Of a stretch of DNA of 43,534 nucleotides, positions 34,550 to 43,534 are shown piece after piece. The notes beneath the pieces were generated by a model that worked only from the letters and a program-made list of their open reading frames with translations, did no database searches and was not told where the DNA came from. Position 1 is the first letter of the stretch. Each line of letters starts with the position of its first letter. The position numbers and the translations under genes are program-made. Origin of the DNA: Parabacteroides sp. PH5-46 (lineage in GTDB: Bacteria > Bacteroidota > Bacteroidia > Bacteroidales > Tannerellaceae); assembly GCF_029892785.1 (NCBI RefSeq), contig NZ_JARXXA010000025.1:1-43534 (forward strand). Reading direction: 5' to 3'.

Positions 34550-35830
34550 TTATTGAAGCCAAGCTTCAATCTGAGCCATGATTTTTGCTTTCATATCATT
34601 GGGCATGTTGCTGATACGGGCACGATGGCTACCTCTTGGCTGGATATAGATTTGTTCGTTTACTTTTCCTTTGAAGTGGGGGACGCGTGTGGCGCTCCAG
34701 GGATCTACTTCTCCGTAGATCCAGATCATCTTCGGATCGTTATCTCTCAGGTAATTGTGTATTTTGTGATATAAGGCAGGATCGAAAGTAATCTTTCCAG
34801 CGCTCTTCGGAAGCATGATTTTTTCCATATATCCTTTTGCATCTTTAATAGTCAGATACTTTTTGAAGGGCTTAGTGTCATATCCATAGTAGCCTAATTC
34901 TTTAGCTGCCTGAACAAAGAATGAGGCGTTAGGCTGTGTTTCTGAGAAGTAATCAGAGCCACTGATATCCATCAGATGGTCGAATAACATCTTGTCATTT
35001 GAGTCTAAGGCAGGTATCGAACTTACAGATGCTCCCCATTGCCAGAAAGCAAAAGCATACTCCAACACACAGTAGTCCAGTACTTCGGCCAGTGGAATGC
35101 TGTAGGTATAATTCTTTTCTTTGCTGAATGCTTCCAGTAATGGCAACATAAGCTCTTTTCGTTTAAGTATTTCCGTCTGAAATTTCTGGATTTGCTTCCG
35201 CTCTTTCTTTGTGCCTACTTTGCGCAGAAAAACTTCCTGGCGATCGTCTTCTACTGCCCGGTTCAAGGGGGCAACATAGGGTACGGAAAAGTCCACATCA
35301 TCCGGGAAATAAGAACGATAAATCATACTTGTTTGCCCTCCTTTGCTGATCCCTGTACTGATCCATTTGTTCGAGTATATATTTTTGAATGTTGTAGTTA
35401 CGTGGTGCAAGTCGTAAGCCGAGTTTTCTGCTGTCAGGTAATCCCAGTTCAGCGGTTCGGGTGTTGACTCCAGGAAGAAGCGATGTTCCACAAATACGAC
35501 ATTAAGGTTGAACAGCTTAGACAATTCTTCCTGATAGCGTGAATTCATAGCGTAACGTCCGCCATACCCTTCTGTAACAATAACGGTAGGGCGATCGAAG
35601 CCTACATGACTGACAACAACGCGTTGTGTGAACGATCCGAGTTGTGGTTGTTTATGATCCAGTGGTTGTGTGATGCGTACTACATATTTTTCGGCATAAT
35701 GTTCCGATTCTAAAGCCTCTATTTGGCTGATATCCTTTAACTGTGACAGTTTTTCTTTCAGCTCGCTTGCAGAGACAGAAGTAGACAAGCAGAAGAGGAG
35801 AATCAGCAGAAAATTCGATATTCGTTTCAT
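34550..35830 (-). CDS. Secreted serine peptidase of the S37/S28-like type
   Basis: The 426-residue product has a signal peptide (about residues 1-22, ending SVSAS). It shows the features of Bacteroidetes S37-type tripeptidyl aminopeptidases: VTEGYGGRYA, FVEHRFFLES, the nucleophile serine in STGISKGGQTSM, the aspartate in YGEVDPWSATRVP and the histidine in PRGSHRARI. It would cut peptides from the N-terminus in the periplasm or outside. No C-terminal sorting domain is visible. It converges on rnr. Its start lies opposite the next gene, and a -7 match (35858-35851) precedes the ATG. Confidence 0.88.
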   Translation of the reverse strand: MKRISNFLLILLFCLSTSVSASELKEKLSQLKDISQIEALESEHYAEKYVVRITQPLDHKQPQLGSFTQRVVVSHVGFDRPTVIVTEGYGGRYAMNSRYQEELSKLFNLNVVFVEHRFFLESTPEPLNWDYLTAENSAYDLHHVTTTFKNIYSNKWISTGISKGGQTSMIYRSYFPDDVDFSVPYVAPLNRAVEDDRQEVFLRKVGTKKERKQIQKFQTEILKRKELMLPLLEAFSKEKNYTYSIPLAEVLDYCVLEYAFAFWQWGASVSSIPALDSNDKMLFDHLMDISGSDYFSETQPNASFFVQAAKELGYYGYDTKPFKKYLTIKDAKGYMEKIMLPKSAGKITFDPALYHKIHNYLRDNDPKMIWIYGEVDPWSATRVPHFKGKVNEQIYIQPRGSHRARISNMPNDMKAKIMAQIEAWLQ

Positions 35831-35850
35831 AAGCGTTTATTTTTATTTCG

Positions 35851-35858
35851 CAAACCTA
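35851..35858 (-). promoter_or_regulatory. -7 element of the S37-type peptidase gene
   Basis: On the minus strand this reads TAGGTTTG followed by C, a full match. It gives a leader of about 15 bases. A -33 box is not clear. Confidence 0.4.
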
Positions 35859-35881
35859 CAAAAAATAGGTTGATATTTTTT

Positions 35882-35889
35882 TATATTTG
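35882..35889 (+). promoter_or_regulatory. -7 element of the secreted-protein gene before rex
   Basis: TATATTTG followed by C matches fully, 44 bases before the ATG at 35933. It is divergent from the peptidase promoter, 24 bases away. Confidence 0.5.
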
Positions 35890-35932
35890 CATCAGTTTGT
35901 TAATAAGTTTATTAATAATAAGATTGTGAATC

Positions 35933-36700
35933 ATGAATAAACTAAGTTCTTTTATTTGGGTTTGTGTTTTATTACTTACCGTTTCAGCGGTAAATGCGCA
36001 AGGGCAAGCTTTGAGATTTTTCAGTGTAAATCAGATAAATGAATATCTTTCGGATGGTGAACATACAGAGATGTCAATAAAATACATGCAAGGTGAATCA
36101 AAACCTCAATATCTGATTATGTCTACCAAGTCTGTACGGAAAGAGATTGATCATATAAGTTCCCGCTTCCTGGTACGCGTGCAAGAAGGAGAGACCTCGC
36201 GTCTGGCCTTTGTAAACGGTAGCCTCTATGAAGATAACAGCCTGGTACTTCAAGATGCAGGTTTAACCCTTGAGTCAGCCTTGTTTTCATTTCGCCTTGT
36301 AAATAAGGATGATGTAGAGGGTGATTTCCTGATCGAAGCCTGGAGTAACAATGAAGGAGAAGGCGAGTGGATAAAGATAGACAAAGGAACTCCTGTTCTG
36401 ATAAAAACATTGGCAGACCAGGCGCTGAAAAGTGAGGCTGATATCTTTAATATTGAAAACAGTTTTCCGGAAAATATGGATGATGTGCTGATGGCAGCTA
36501 ATCTGTTTGATGTAACAGCCGATTATGGCAGGATCATCATTAAAGGCGCCAATGGTAAAAAGGCTGTTGTTACAGATGTATATGGACAAACAATTACAAA
36601 ACAAATAGTAAGCTCGAATGAAGTAAGCCTTTCAGTTCCATCCGGTATTGCTTTTGTCGCGATAGACAATCAGCCTGCTGTAAAAGTTTGGGTAAAATAA
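35933..36700 (+). CDS. Secreted protein with DUF6383-like C-terminus
   Basis: The 255-residue product has a signal peptide ending near VNAQ (residue ~23). The middle is beta-rich, without a recognised fold. The end (residues ~198-255: IIIKGANGKKAVVTDVYGQTI ... SGIAFVAIDNQPAVKVWVK) resembles the DUF6383 domain common in Parabacteroides surface proteins, itself similar to type IX sorting domains; this family name is from memory. That fits its position 27 bases before rex and at the head of the region with porU and porV. It may be a type IX cargo protein. The role is unknown. Confidence 0.7.
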   Translation: MNKLSSFIWVCVLLLTVSAVNAQGQALRFFSVNQINEYLSDGEHTEMSIKYMQGESKPQYLIMSTKSVRKEIDHISSRFLVRVQEGETSRLAFVNGSLYEDNSLVLQDAGLTLESALFSFRLVNKDDVEGDFLIEAWSNNEGEGEWIKIDKGTPVLIKTLADQALKSEADIFNIENSFPENMDDVLMAANLFDVTADYGRIIIKGANGKKAVVTDVYGQTITKQIVSSNEVSLSVPSGIAFVAIDNQPAVKVWVK

Positions 36701-36727
36701 GCATACAATAAAATAAAACAGACAACA

Positions 36728-37384
36728 ATGTCTAATGAAAAACTGAGACAGCAATGGAATGTCCCTGAGCCTACGCTGAGAAGATTGCCATGGTATCTTG
36801 CCTTTGTAAAACTCCTGAAAGGGAGAGGGGAGACGAATGTTTCTTCTACACAAATAGCCAAGGAAATCAGTGTAGACTCAAGTCAGGTAGCGAAAGATTT
36901 GTCTTATGTAAATATTTCAGGCAAAACCAGGGTAGGATATGAGATTGATACCTTGATTGCCGTATTGGAAGAATTTTTGGGTTTTACTTCTCAGCATAAA
37001 GCAGTTATCTTTGGAGTTGGGAGCTTGGGAGCATCTCTGTTACAAGACTCCGGACTCAAGCAATATGGCTTGGAAATTGTCGCCGGATTTGATGTCCGCG
37101 AAGAATTAGCCGGGAAAGTGATCAATGGGATACCTGTATTTCACCTAAAGGATTTCCCTGCCCGGCAGAAAGAGTTGAATGCTACCATAGGAGTGATAAC
37201 CGTACCGGTAGACCAAGCTCAGCAAGTAACTGATTCTATCATTACAGAAGGTATCAAAGCCCTTTGGAATTTCACCCCCTTTCGCATCCGCGTACCCCGC
37301 CATGTAGTAGTACAGAACACATCCATGTATGCGCATCTGGCAGTAATGTTTAACCGTCTGAGCATGTTAGATAAGAAGAAATGA
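36728..37384 (+). CDS. rex: Redox-sensing transcriptional repressor Rex
   Basis: The 218-residue protein senses the NADH/NAD ratio and represses fermentation or respiration genes. It has an N-terminal winged helix (VPEPTLRRLPWYLAFVKLL ... STQIAKEISVDSSQVAKDLSYV) and a Rossmann domain with the nucleotide loop VIFGVGSLGASLL. The C-terminal RVPRHVVVQNTSMYAHLAVM is the domain-swapped helix. The stop overlaps the next start by 4 bases. I did not find a convincing Rex operator in the window. Confidence 0.95.
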   Translation: MSNEKLRQQWNVPEPTLRRLPWYLAFVKLLKGRGETNVSSTQIAKEISVDSSQVAKDLSYVNISGKTRVGYEIDTLIAVLEEFLGFTSQHKAVIFGVGSLGASLLQDSGLKQYGLEIVAGFDVREELAGKVINGIPVFHLKDFPARQKELNATIGVITVPVDQAQQVTDSIITEGIKALWNFTPFRIRVPRHVVVQNTSMYAHLAVMFNRLSMLDKKK

Positions 37385-37995
37385 AGATCATTGCCGTAGG
37401 AATGAACTATGCTTCTCACAATAAAGAGATGCATCATTCGTTAGAATTAACAGAACCGACTATTTTTATGAAATCCGACTCGTCTCTGCTAAAAGACGGG
37501 AAACCTTTTTTCATTCCTGATTTTTCATCGGAGATACATTACGAAACGGAGATTGTAGTTAGGATAGACCGGTTAGGGAAAAATATTGCAGAGCGTTTTG
37601 CTCACCGGTATTACAGCGAAGTAACTGTAGGAATTGACTTTACGGCTCGTGACTTACAAAGCCGCCTCCGTAAACAAGGCCTGCCGTGGGAGATAAGTAA
37701 AGCCTTTGACAACTCGGCTGTAACAGGTACTTTTATTCCGCTTCAGGAAGCAGGAGATGTGAATCATCTTTCTTTTCATCTGGATATTAACGGACAAAAG
37801 GTACAGGAGGGTAACACAATCAATATGCTTTTCCCGGTAGATAAGATAATAGCTTATGTAAGCCGCTTTTTTACCTTGAAAATAGGTGATCTTATCTATA
37901 CAGGCACCCCGGAAGGAGTAGGCCCCGTACAGATAAACGACCATTTGGAAGGCTATATCGGCGAAAGAAAGCTATTGGATTTTTATGTAAAATGA
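37381..37995 (+). CDS. Fumarylacetoacetate hydrolase-family protein
   Basis: The 204-residue product is a single FAH domain: MKIIAVGMNYASHNKEM at the start, the metal-binding acidic residues in HYETEIVVRID, TVGIDFTARDLQSRL, and the GTPEGVGPV signature near residue 178. Family members cut C-C bonds of 1,3-diketo acids or act as oxaloacetate or acylpyruvate decarboxylases. The substrate cannot be told from sequence. It overlaps rex by 4 bases and precedes porU by 6. Confidence 0.9.
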   Translation: MKIIAVGMNYASHNKEMHHSLELTEPTIFMKSDSSLLKDGKPFFIPDFSSEIHYETEIVVRIDRLGKNIAERFAHRYYSEVTVGIDFTARDLQSRLRKQGLPWEISKAFDNSAVTGTFIPLQEAGDVNHLSFHLDINGQKVQEGNTINMLFPVDKIIAYVSRFFTLKIGDLIYTGTPEGVGPVQINDHLEGYIGERKLLDFYVK

Positions 37996-38001
37996 TTTAG
38001 C

Positions 38002-41000
38002 ATGCGTATAATAATTGCTTTACTGATAAGCCTTTGTTTCCTTACTTCCATAAAAGCAGATGGTAGCCGGTATGCTTCCCAGTCTGTCCTTTCGGGTGGT
38101 AAATGGGTAAAGATACAGGTAGGAGAAACAGGTATTTATAAAATCACGTATGACGACCTGAAGAAGATGGGTTTCTCTGATCCTTCAAAGGTATCTGTAC
38201 ATGGCTATGGAGGCTGGCCGCTGGATGAAGATTTCAGCTCAAACTCCAAGTATCCATATATAGACGATCTGCCGGCTGTTGCAGTATACAAAGGTTCCGA
38301 CTACCTGCTTTTCTACGGTAAAGGACCCGTTAAATGGGAGTATGATGATAGCTACGGAGTAAAAGCATTTGTTCATACGAACAACCCATACGCCTTGTAT
38401 GGCGCTTATTTCCTGACAGACAGTATTGCTCCGAAAGAGATGGAAAAAGTCGCTTCCGTATCAGGAGAAGCCGCTTTAGGGATTACTGTTTTTGATGATT
38501 ACAGGGTACACGAAGAAGACCTTAAATCTGTCAACAAATCAGGACGTGAACTATTTGGAGAATCATTTGAAGCAGGAGGCTCCAGAACAATAGCAGCTAC
38601 ATCTCCTATCTCGAACATTCCGGGTATTACAGATGATGAAGCAGAGGTAACCATGCGGTTTATCGCCCGCCCGAAATCTACTTCCGGATTGGTAAGCTTA
38701 AGTGTAGACGGGAATAATCTGATGAGTCTATCCATTCCTCATGTAGGTACTTCAGTTAATGATACATACACAAAAGCAAGAGTAGTTTCCGGTAGTTTAG
38801 CCTGGAATGGGAGTAAAACAGAGAAGCCTAAGTTTGTAGTTTCCTATAACAAATCAGGAGATGAAAATGTCCATCTGGATTATATCCGTTTGCATGTGAA
38901 ACGCGAATTAAAGCAATATGGAGAGTATACCTTCTTCCGTAGTCTCAGTACAAGAGGGAATGTTTCTCGTTTTATTCTGCAAAACGCCAATGCCAATACC
39001 CTTGTCTTTGATATCACGGATGGAGAAAATCCCAGGTTGATGGATGCACAATTAAATGGATCCGAATTGACATTTACTATCCCGGCAAGTGATACATTGC
39101 GTGAATTTGTAGCCGTACAGGCAAATCAGCCCCTTACAGGCTGGACAAGAGAAGAGGGAGATATCCCGCATCAGAACCTGCATGCGCATCAACAGATTGA
39201 TATGGTAATCATTGCTCCGGATGCATTTCGTACGCAGGCAGAGCGTCTGGCAGAGCGTCATCGGACAAAAAAAGATAGTTTGTCGGTATTAGTCGTAAGC
39301 CCCCAACAGATATATAATGAGTTTTCAAGTGGTGTGCCTGACGCAACGGCTTATCGCCGTTTTATGAAGATGTTCTACGATCGGAATACTTCGGAAGTCG
39401 ACAAGCCCAAATATCTGCTTCTTTTTGGAGACGGGGCCTATGATAACCGAGGGGTGACGGCTGACTGGAAACAGATTTCCCGGACAAATATGTTGCTCAC
39501 TTATCAATCGGATAATTCAGTAAATAGCGGATCGTATGTTACCGATGACTACTTCGGAGCATTGGAAGACATTAAATACATCAACGGACCGATACAGTTA
39601 GGCATAGGCCGTTTTCCTGTACGTACGGTAGCAGAAGCCACAGCAGCAGTGGATAAGGTATTATCTTACATGGACAATGCCGTTACCGGTGTATGGAAAA
39701 ACAAGCTTACTTTTGTAGCAGATGACGGAAATGCAGCTGATACTTTCACAAATGATCACATGGATCAAGCCAATAAGTTGGCAGATATGGTTAGAAGTAA
39801 TCATCCTGAATTTCTGGTGAATAAGATATTCTTTGATGCCTATAAAAAGAATACGAATTATCCGACGGTAAGGGCTAATATACAGCAACAATTAAAAGAC
39901 GGCTTACTGATGATTAATTACACAGGTCATGGTAATACCCGTTCATGGAGTGACGAAGATGTTTTGAATCAAACGGATATCGCAGGCTTTACCTATCCGT
40001 ATCTACCGCTTTGGATAACGGCAACCTGTGATTTTACGCGTTTTGATGATGTTTCTACCTCTGCCGGCGAAGATGTTTTCTTGAAGAAGAGTGGAGGTAT
40101 TGCCCTGTTTACCACTACCCGTGTTGTTTATTCCAACGACAATTTTGAACTGAACCAAAAGTTGCTTAATGCCTTGTTTGAAAGGAATAGCGATAATAGC
40201 AGGCTTACATTAGGAGATATTATGCGAAAAACAAAGGCCTATAGTAACTCCAATAAGCTGAATTTTATCCTGATAGGTGATCCGGCCATGAAGCTGGCTT
40301 ATCCTGAATATCACATAAATGTGAAGACTGTAAACGGGAATCCGGTAGGACAGCAACCCGATTCGCTGAAAGCAGAGGCAAAAGTAACCATCACCGGAGA
40401 AATAACCGATCTGAATGGTAATCTGGCGTCTGATTTTTCCGGTAGTTTGGATATAACTATCCTGGACAGTAAACAAACGATCAAAACATTGCAGAATGCC
40501 AATCAGGACGAGGCATTTACCTATGTGGACTATCCCAACAAAATCTATATAGGAAATGATGTTGTAAAGAACGGAACATTCGAGTTCTCATTCACTGTCC
40601 CGACAGATATCTCTTATTCCAATGATTACGGTATTCTGAACCTGTATGCTGCAGATGATGATTCCGGTATTGAGGCGCAAGGGAATTATCAGAACTTTGT
40701 AGTAGGAGGATCGGCAGACAATCCAGTAGAAGATACCGAAGGCCCGGAGATACGTCAGTTGTATTTGAATGATACTACTTTTGTAGAAGGAGGAAAGGTA
40801 AATACTACCCCTCTCTTTATCGCTCGCCTTTGGGATCAGACAGGAGTTAATATCAGCGGAAGCAGTGTAGGGCATGATATAACGTTGTCGATTAGTAGCT
40901 TAATCAGCTCCACAACTATTCATACGCTTAACTCGTATTACAAACTGATACCGGACTCAGACGGTGAGGGTTTGGTAGGATTCCAGATACCAGCATTGGA

Positions 41001-41406
41001 AGCAGGCATGTATTCGGCAGAATTCAGAGTGTGGGATGTGTTGAATAATTCAACAGTTGATACCTTTACTTTCGAGGTAGTTGAAGGTATGAAACCGGTA
41101 ATGTCGGAAATATTTGCCAGTCCTGTCCCGGCGCGGAGCAGTGTACAATTCTATATCTATCATAATCGTCCGGAATCTAACCTGCGAGTAAATGTAATGG
41201 TGTTTGATATGAACGGGCGTCTGGTATGGAAAAGAGAAGAAACCGGAGCCTCCGACTGGGGATCCCCCTATATTGTAAGCTGGGATCTTAGAAGTAGTGC
41301 CGGCGGCCGCTTGTTGCCGGGTGTGTATATCTATCGTGCAGCAATCAGTACAGACAACTCCAAAGAGGCTACTAAAGCCAAGAAATTAGTAATCCTCGCA
41401 CAATAA
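38002..41406 (+). CDS. porU: Type IX secretion sortase PorU (C25 peptidase family)
   Basis: The 1134-residue protein belongs to the gingipain-like C25 family and cleaves the sorting domain of type IX cargo at the cell surface. It has a signal peptide (about residues 1-20), an N-terminal beta-rich region (about 25-380), then the catalytic domain with the histidine in NYTGHGNTRSW (H643) and the cysteine in ITATCDFTRFD (C676). The end has an FDMNGRLVWK ... GVYIYRAAIS ... KKLVILAQ stretch, resembling a sorting-domain fold itself. Order porU-porV-ispF matches Porphyromonas gingivalis. It is 6 bases after the FAH gene. Confidence 0.93.
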   Translation: MRIIIALLISLCFLTSIKADGSRYASQSVLSGGKWVKIQVGETGIYKITYDDLKKMGFSDPSKVSVHGYGGWPLDEDFSSNSKYPYIDDLPAVAVYKGSDYLLFYGKGPVKWEYDDSYGVKAFVHTNNPYALYGAYFLTDSIAPKEMEKVASVSGEAALGITVFDDYRVHEEDLKSVNKSGRELFGESFEAGGSRTIAATSPISNIPGITDDEAEVTMRFIARPKSTSGLVSLSVDGNNLMSLSIPHVGTSVNDTYTKARVVSGSLAWNGSKTEKPKFVVSYNKSGDENVHLDYIRLHVKRELKQYGEYTFFRSLSTRGNVSRFILQNANANTLVFDITDGENPRLMDAQLNGSELTFTIPASDTLREFVAVQANQPLTGWTREEGDIPHQNLHAHQQIDMVIIAPDAFRTQAERLAERHRTKKDSLSVLVVSPQQIYNEFSSGVPDATAYRRFMKMFYDRNTSEVDKPKYLLLFGDGAYDNRGVTADWKQISRTNMLLTYQSDNSVNSGSYVTDDYFGALEDIKYINGPIQLGIGRFPVRTVAEATAAVDKVLSYMDNAVTGVWKNKLTFVADDGNAADTFTNDHMDQANKLADMVRSNHPEFLVNKIFFDAYKKNTNYPTVRANIQQQLKDGLLMINYTGHGNTRSWSDEDVLNQTDIAGFTYPYLPLWITATCDFTRFDDVSTSAGEDVFLKKSGGIALFTTTRVVYSNDNFELNQKLLNALFERNSDNSRLTLGDIMRKTKAYSNSNKLNFILIGDPAMKLAYPEYHINVKTVNGNPVGQQPDSLKAEAKVTITGEITDLNGNLASDFSGSLDITILDSKQTIKTLQNANQDEAFTYVDYPNKIYIGNDVVKNGTFEFSFTVPTDISYSNDYGILNLYAADDDSGIEAQGNYQNFVVGGSADNPVEDTEGPEIRQLYLNDTTFVEGGKVNTTPLFIARLWDQTGVNISGSSVGHDITLSISSLISSTTIHTLNSYYKLIPDSDGEGLVGFQIPALEAGMYSAEFRVWDVLNNSTVDTFTFEVVEGMKPVMSEIFASPVPARSSVQFYIYHNRPESNLRVNVMVFDMNGRLVWKREETGASDWGSPYIVSWDLRSSAGGRLLPGVYIYRAAISTDNSKEATKAKKLVILAQ

Positions 41407-41455
41407 TTACAGATAAAATCAGTTTAAAGTGTTACACTATCAAAGAATGGGTAAT

Positions 41456-42640
41456 ATGACGAAATTAGCAAAAATACATATTTTTATCGTTTGCATGTTT
41501 GTAACGAGTTTAACTACGTTACATGCTCAGATTAATAAACAGGAGGATTTTTCTCCGATTCAAACGGCTGTTCCTTCCCTCTCTATTGCTCCCGATGCCA
41601 GAGGAGGTGCAATGGGTGATAACGGAGTAGCTACCAGTCCTGATATTGCTTCTCAGTACTGGAACCCTGCGAAATATGCATTCAGTTATAGTCAGGCAGG
41701 AGTGGGTTTGTCATATACTCCCTGGTTGCGTAAACTGGTAAATGATGTGGCTTTGGCTTATCTATCCGGTTATTACAAGATCGGAAGTAATGACAATCAG
41801 GCTATCGGAGCCTCTCTTCGTTACTTTACATTGGGTGAGGTACCTATGACCTCTAATAACGATGTGGTAGACTACTATATGAATCCTTATGAAATGGCTC
41901 TCGACGTGAGTTATAGTCGCAAGCTATCAGATTCATACTCAATGGCTGTAGCCTTGCGCTATATTCGTTCGGACATGAGTGATAAGTCTGGAGAGATGTC
42001 TCCTGATAATGCGTTTGCTGCCGACGTAGCCGGTTACTTGGAAAAGTATGTGATACTGGGCAATAGTGAGGCTTTGTGGACGTTTGGGTTTAATATCTCC
42101 AATATCGGTACAAAGGTGTCGTATGACGGGGGAGTAACAAATAAGTTTATACCAACCAACCTGCGACTGGGAACAGGTTTGCTTTATCCGCTGGACGACT
42201 ATAATCGCCTGGGCTTCTATTTTGATATCAACAAATACCTGGTGCCTACTTATCCCTTGAACACAGCTACCAACGCAGAGGAAGAAGCACAGTACGAGAA
42301 GGATGTGGAAGATTATAACAGTATGTCGTTCATGACCGGTATTTTTAAATCATTCCATGATGCTCCCGGAGGCTTTAAAGAAGAATTAAAAGAAATCAAT
42401 TTCTCTCTTGGTGCCGAATACAGCTACAATGAGCAGTTTTTTGTTCGCGGAGGGTATTACTATGAGAATCCCAACAAGGGAAATCGCCAGTATTTCTCCG
42501 TAGGGGCAGGTTTTCGCATGAGCGTATTCCAGTTGGATGCTGCTTACCTGATCAGTACAGTGCCCAGCAACCCCTTGGATCAGACTTTGCGCTTCTCTCT
42601 TTCCTTCGACATGGACGGTATTAAGAACCTTTTCCGCTGA
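41456..42640 (+). CDS. porV: Type IX secretion outer-membrane protein PorV
   Basis: From the ATG at 41456 the product has 394 residues. PorV (also called LptO) is an outer-membrane barrel that carries type IX cargo to PorU. It has a signal peptide (MTKLAKIHIFIV ... TLHAQ), then PSLSIAPDARGGAMGDNGVATSPD and YWNPAKYAF, hallmarks of PorV/PorQ, and a long FadL-like barrel ending in the strand TLRFSLSFDMDGIKNLF. Earlier in-frame starts exist at 41447 (ATG) and 41429 (GTG); I chose 41456 because it gives a normal signal peptide. It lies 49 bases after porU and 5 before ispF. Confidence 0.93.
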   Translation: MTKLAKIHIFIVCMFVTSLTTLHAQINKQEDFSPIQTAVPSLSIAPDARGGAMGDNGVATSPDIASQYWNPAKYAFSYSQAGVGLSYTPWLRKLVNDVALAYLSGYYKIGSNDNQAIGASLRYFTLGEVPMTSNNDVVDYYMNPYEMALDVSYSRKLSDSYSMAVALRYIRSDMSDKSGEMSPDNAFAADVAGYLEKYVILGNSEALWTFGFNISNIGTKVSYDGGVTNKFIPTNLRLGTGLLYPLDDYNRLGFYFDINKYLVPTYPLNTATNAEEEAQYEKDVEDYNSMSFMTGIFKSFHDAPGGFKEELKEINFSLGAEYSYNEQFFVRGGYYYENPNKGNRQYFSVGAGFRMSVFQLDAAYLISTVPSNPLDQTLRFSLSFDMDGIKNLFR

Positions 42641-42645
42641 TCAGA

Positions 42646-43125
42646 ATGAAGATACGGGTAGGCTTCGGATATGACGTACATGCGTTTGCGGCTAACCGCG
42701 ATTTATGGTTAGGCGGCATCAAGATTGAGCATACCGTAGGATTGCTGGGACACAGCGATGCCGACGTCCTGATCCATGTTATCTGCGATGCCTTATTAGG
42801 CGCCGCCAACATGCGCGACATCGGCTACCATTTCCCCGACACAGCCGGAGAATACAAAGACATAGACAGCAAAATACTGCTTCGCGATACTATGAAACTT
42901 ATCCGCGAAGCCGGATACGAACTGGGCAATATAGACGCCACAGTAGCCGCCGAACGCCCCAAACTAAACCCTCACATCCCAGCGATGAAACAAAAGCTGG
43001 CGGAAGTAATGCAAGTAAGCGAAGCCGACATCTCCATCAAAGCTACCACTACCGAAAAACTCGGCTTCACCGGCCGCGAAGAAGGAGTTGCCGCCTACGC
43101 TACGGTCTTACTTCACACGGAATAA
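42646..43125 (+). CDS. ispF: 2-C-methyl-D-erythritol 2,4-cyclodiphosphate synthase
   Basis: This 159-residue enzyme closes the cyclodiphosphate ring in the MEP isoprenoid pathway. The metal ligands are in GYDVHAF and in GHSDADVLIHVICDALLG. DIGYHFPDT and the C-terminal ATTTEKLGFTGREEGVAAYA motif are typical. It is 5 bases after porV and ends the run; its last 18 bases overlap the minus-strand fragment that follows. Confidence 0.97.
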   Translation: MKIRVGFGYDVHAFAANRDLWLGGIKIEHTVGLLGHSDADVLIHVICDALLGAANMRDIGYHFPDTAGEYKDIDSKILLRDTMKLIREAGYELGNIDATVAAERPKLNPHIPAMKQKLAEVMQVSEADISIKATTTEKLGFTGREEGVAAYATVLLHTE

Positions 43126-43461
43126 TCTATTTTTATAATCAATAATCACGATACTGTCGAAGAAATAAGCATTTCCGGCTAATCCCCAAACCTGTAAAGG
43201 ATTAAAGACATTATCCTCCCAAAGTCCTTCTTTGTCGTAATACACCATTCCGTTTGCAAAAACTTGTCCTCCAAACTCTACGGGTTTGTTTATTTCGAGT
43301 CCGTAAAAGGTGATTTCATTTCCCCACCATAAGGGACCACTCAAAGAGTCGATGATAACGGCATTTGACATTTCCAATGCTCTTTCTTTTGTCGTCGCCA
43401 AAGAAAAAGGGCTTGAACCGGTATCGAACAGTAACTTACATAGTCTATCCTTAAAAGCATT
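43108..43461 (-). pseudogene. 5'-broken retropepsin-like aspartic protease fragment
   Basis: The minus-strand frame from 43461 to 43108 encodes about 117 residues with LLFDTGSSPFSLATTKERA, the Asp-Thr-Gly active-site motif of retropepsin-like aspartic proteases, then a beta-rich part. There is no ATG before DTG: an in-frame TGA at 43464-43462 blocks the reading frame, and the only nearby starts are in other frames. A TTG start at 43401 would lose the active site. I read it as an N-terminally truncated or frameshifted gene; a real gene with an unusual start is possible. It overlaps the ispF end by 18 bases. Confidence 0.5.
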
Positions 43462-43534
43462 TCATTTATTTGATTGACAATATATTAGTTTGATTATTTC
43501 TTGTTTATATCTGCAAGAATTAGTATCTTTATCT

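Noticed and set aside
35922-35940. Rex operator (ttgtgaatcatgaa) before the gene preceding rex
   Set aside because: Only the left half fits TTGTGAAnnnnTTCACAA; the right half does not.

Overview
This window looks like a chromosomal segment of a Bacteroidales bacterium, most likely the Parabacteroides/Tannerellaceae/Dysgonomonadaceae side of the order (inference). The signs are a SusC/SusD pair, a MurF-alanine racemase fusion, type IX secretion genes (PorU, PorV) next to ispF as in Porphyromonas, many secreted glycosidases, and repeated promoter -7 elements of the form TAnnTTTG. No rRNA or tRNA gene, phage, IS element or CRISPR array was seen.

Layout. 1-3.7 kb: a membrane-anchored AraC-type regulator and a secreted leucine-rich-repeat protein whose C-terminus resembles a type IX sorting domain. 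3.7-4.5 kb: a long non-coding stretch rich in repeats and hairpins. 4.5-15 kb: a mostly housekeeping run on the + strand: collagen-like lipoprotein, serine acetyltransferase, rRNA methyltransferase, purD, two membrane proteins, a GSCFA protein, murF-alr, fabI and a Sua5/YciO protein. 15.1-19.8 kb (- strand): a SusC/SusD pair without local regulator or enzymes. 20.2-23 kb: dgt, converging on an frr-rsgA operon. 23.3-30.5 kb: a three-gene secreted glycosidase operon (glutaminase-like/GH43 fusion and two GH2 enzymes). 30.5-32.1 kb (- strand): an AT-rich cassette of a GNAT-like protein, a 55-residue protein and a Fic protein. 32.3-34.5 kb: RNase R, converging on an S37-type secreted peptidase. 35.9-43.1 kb: a run containing a secreted protein, the redox repressor Rex, an FAH-family hydrolase, PorU, PorV and IspF. 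The window ends in a probable broken aspartic-protease gene.

How the genes relate. PorU and PorV form the attachment complex that processes type IX cargo; the LRR protein, and possibly the secreted protein before rex, look like local cargo. The glycosidase operon would act on glycans at the cell surface or in the periplasm. The + strand run at 5-15 kb joins cysteine, purine, peptidoglycan and fatty-acid synthesis with RNA modification.

Most unusual signals. (1) Three intergenic arrays (about 4.03, 23.1 and 32.15 kb) share one design, 22-bp units made of inverted half-sites around a 4-bp centre, yet have unrelated sequences; two sit directly upstream of the minus-strand promoter region of a divergent gene. 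(2) The GNAT-like/55-aa/Fic cassette looks like an undescribed or composite toxin-antitoxin module. (3) A 46-bp perfect palindrome with no loop overlaps the stop codon of rnr.
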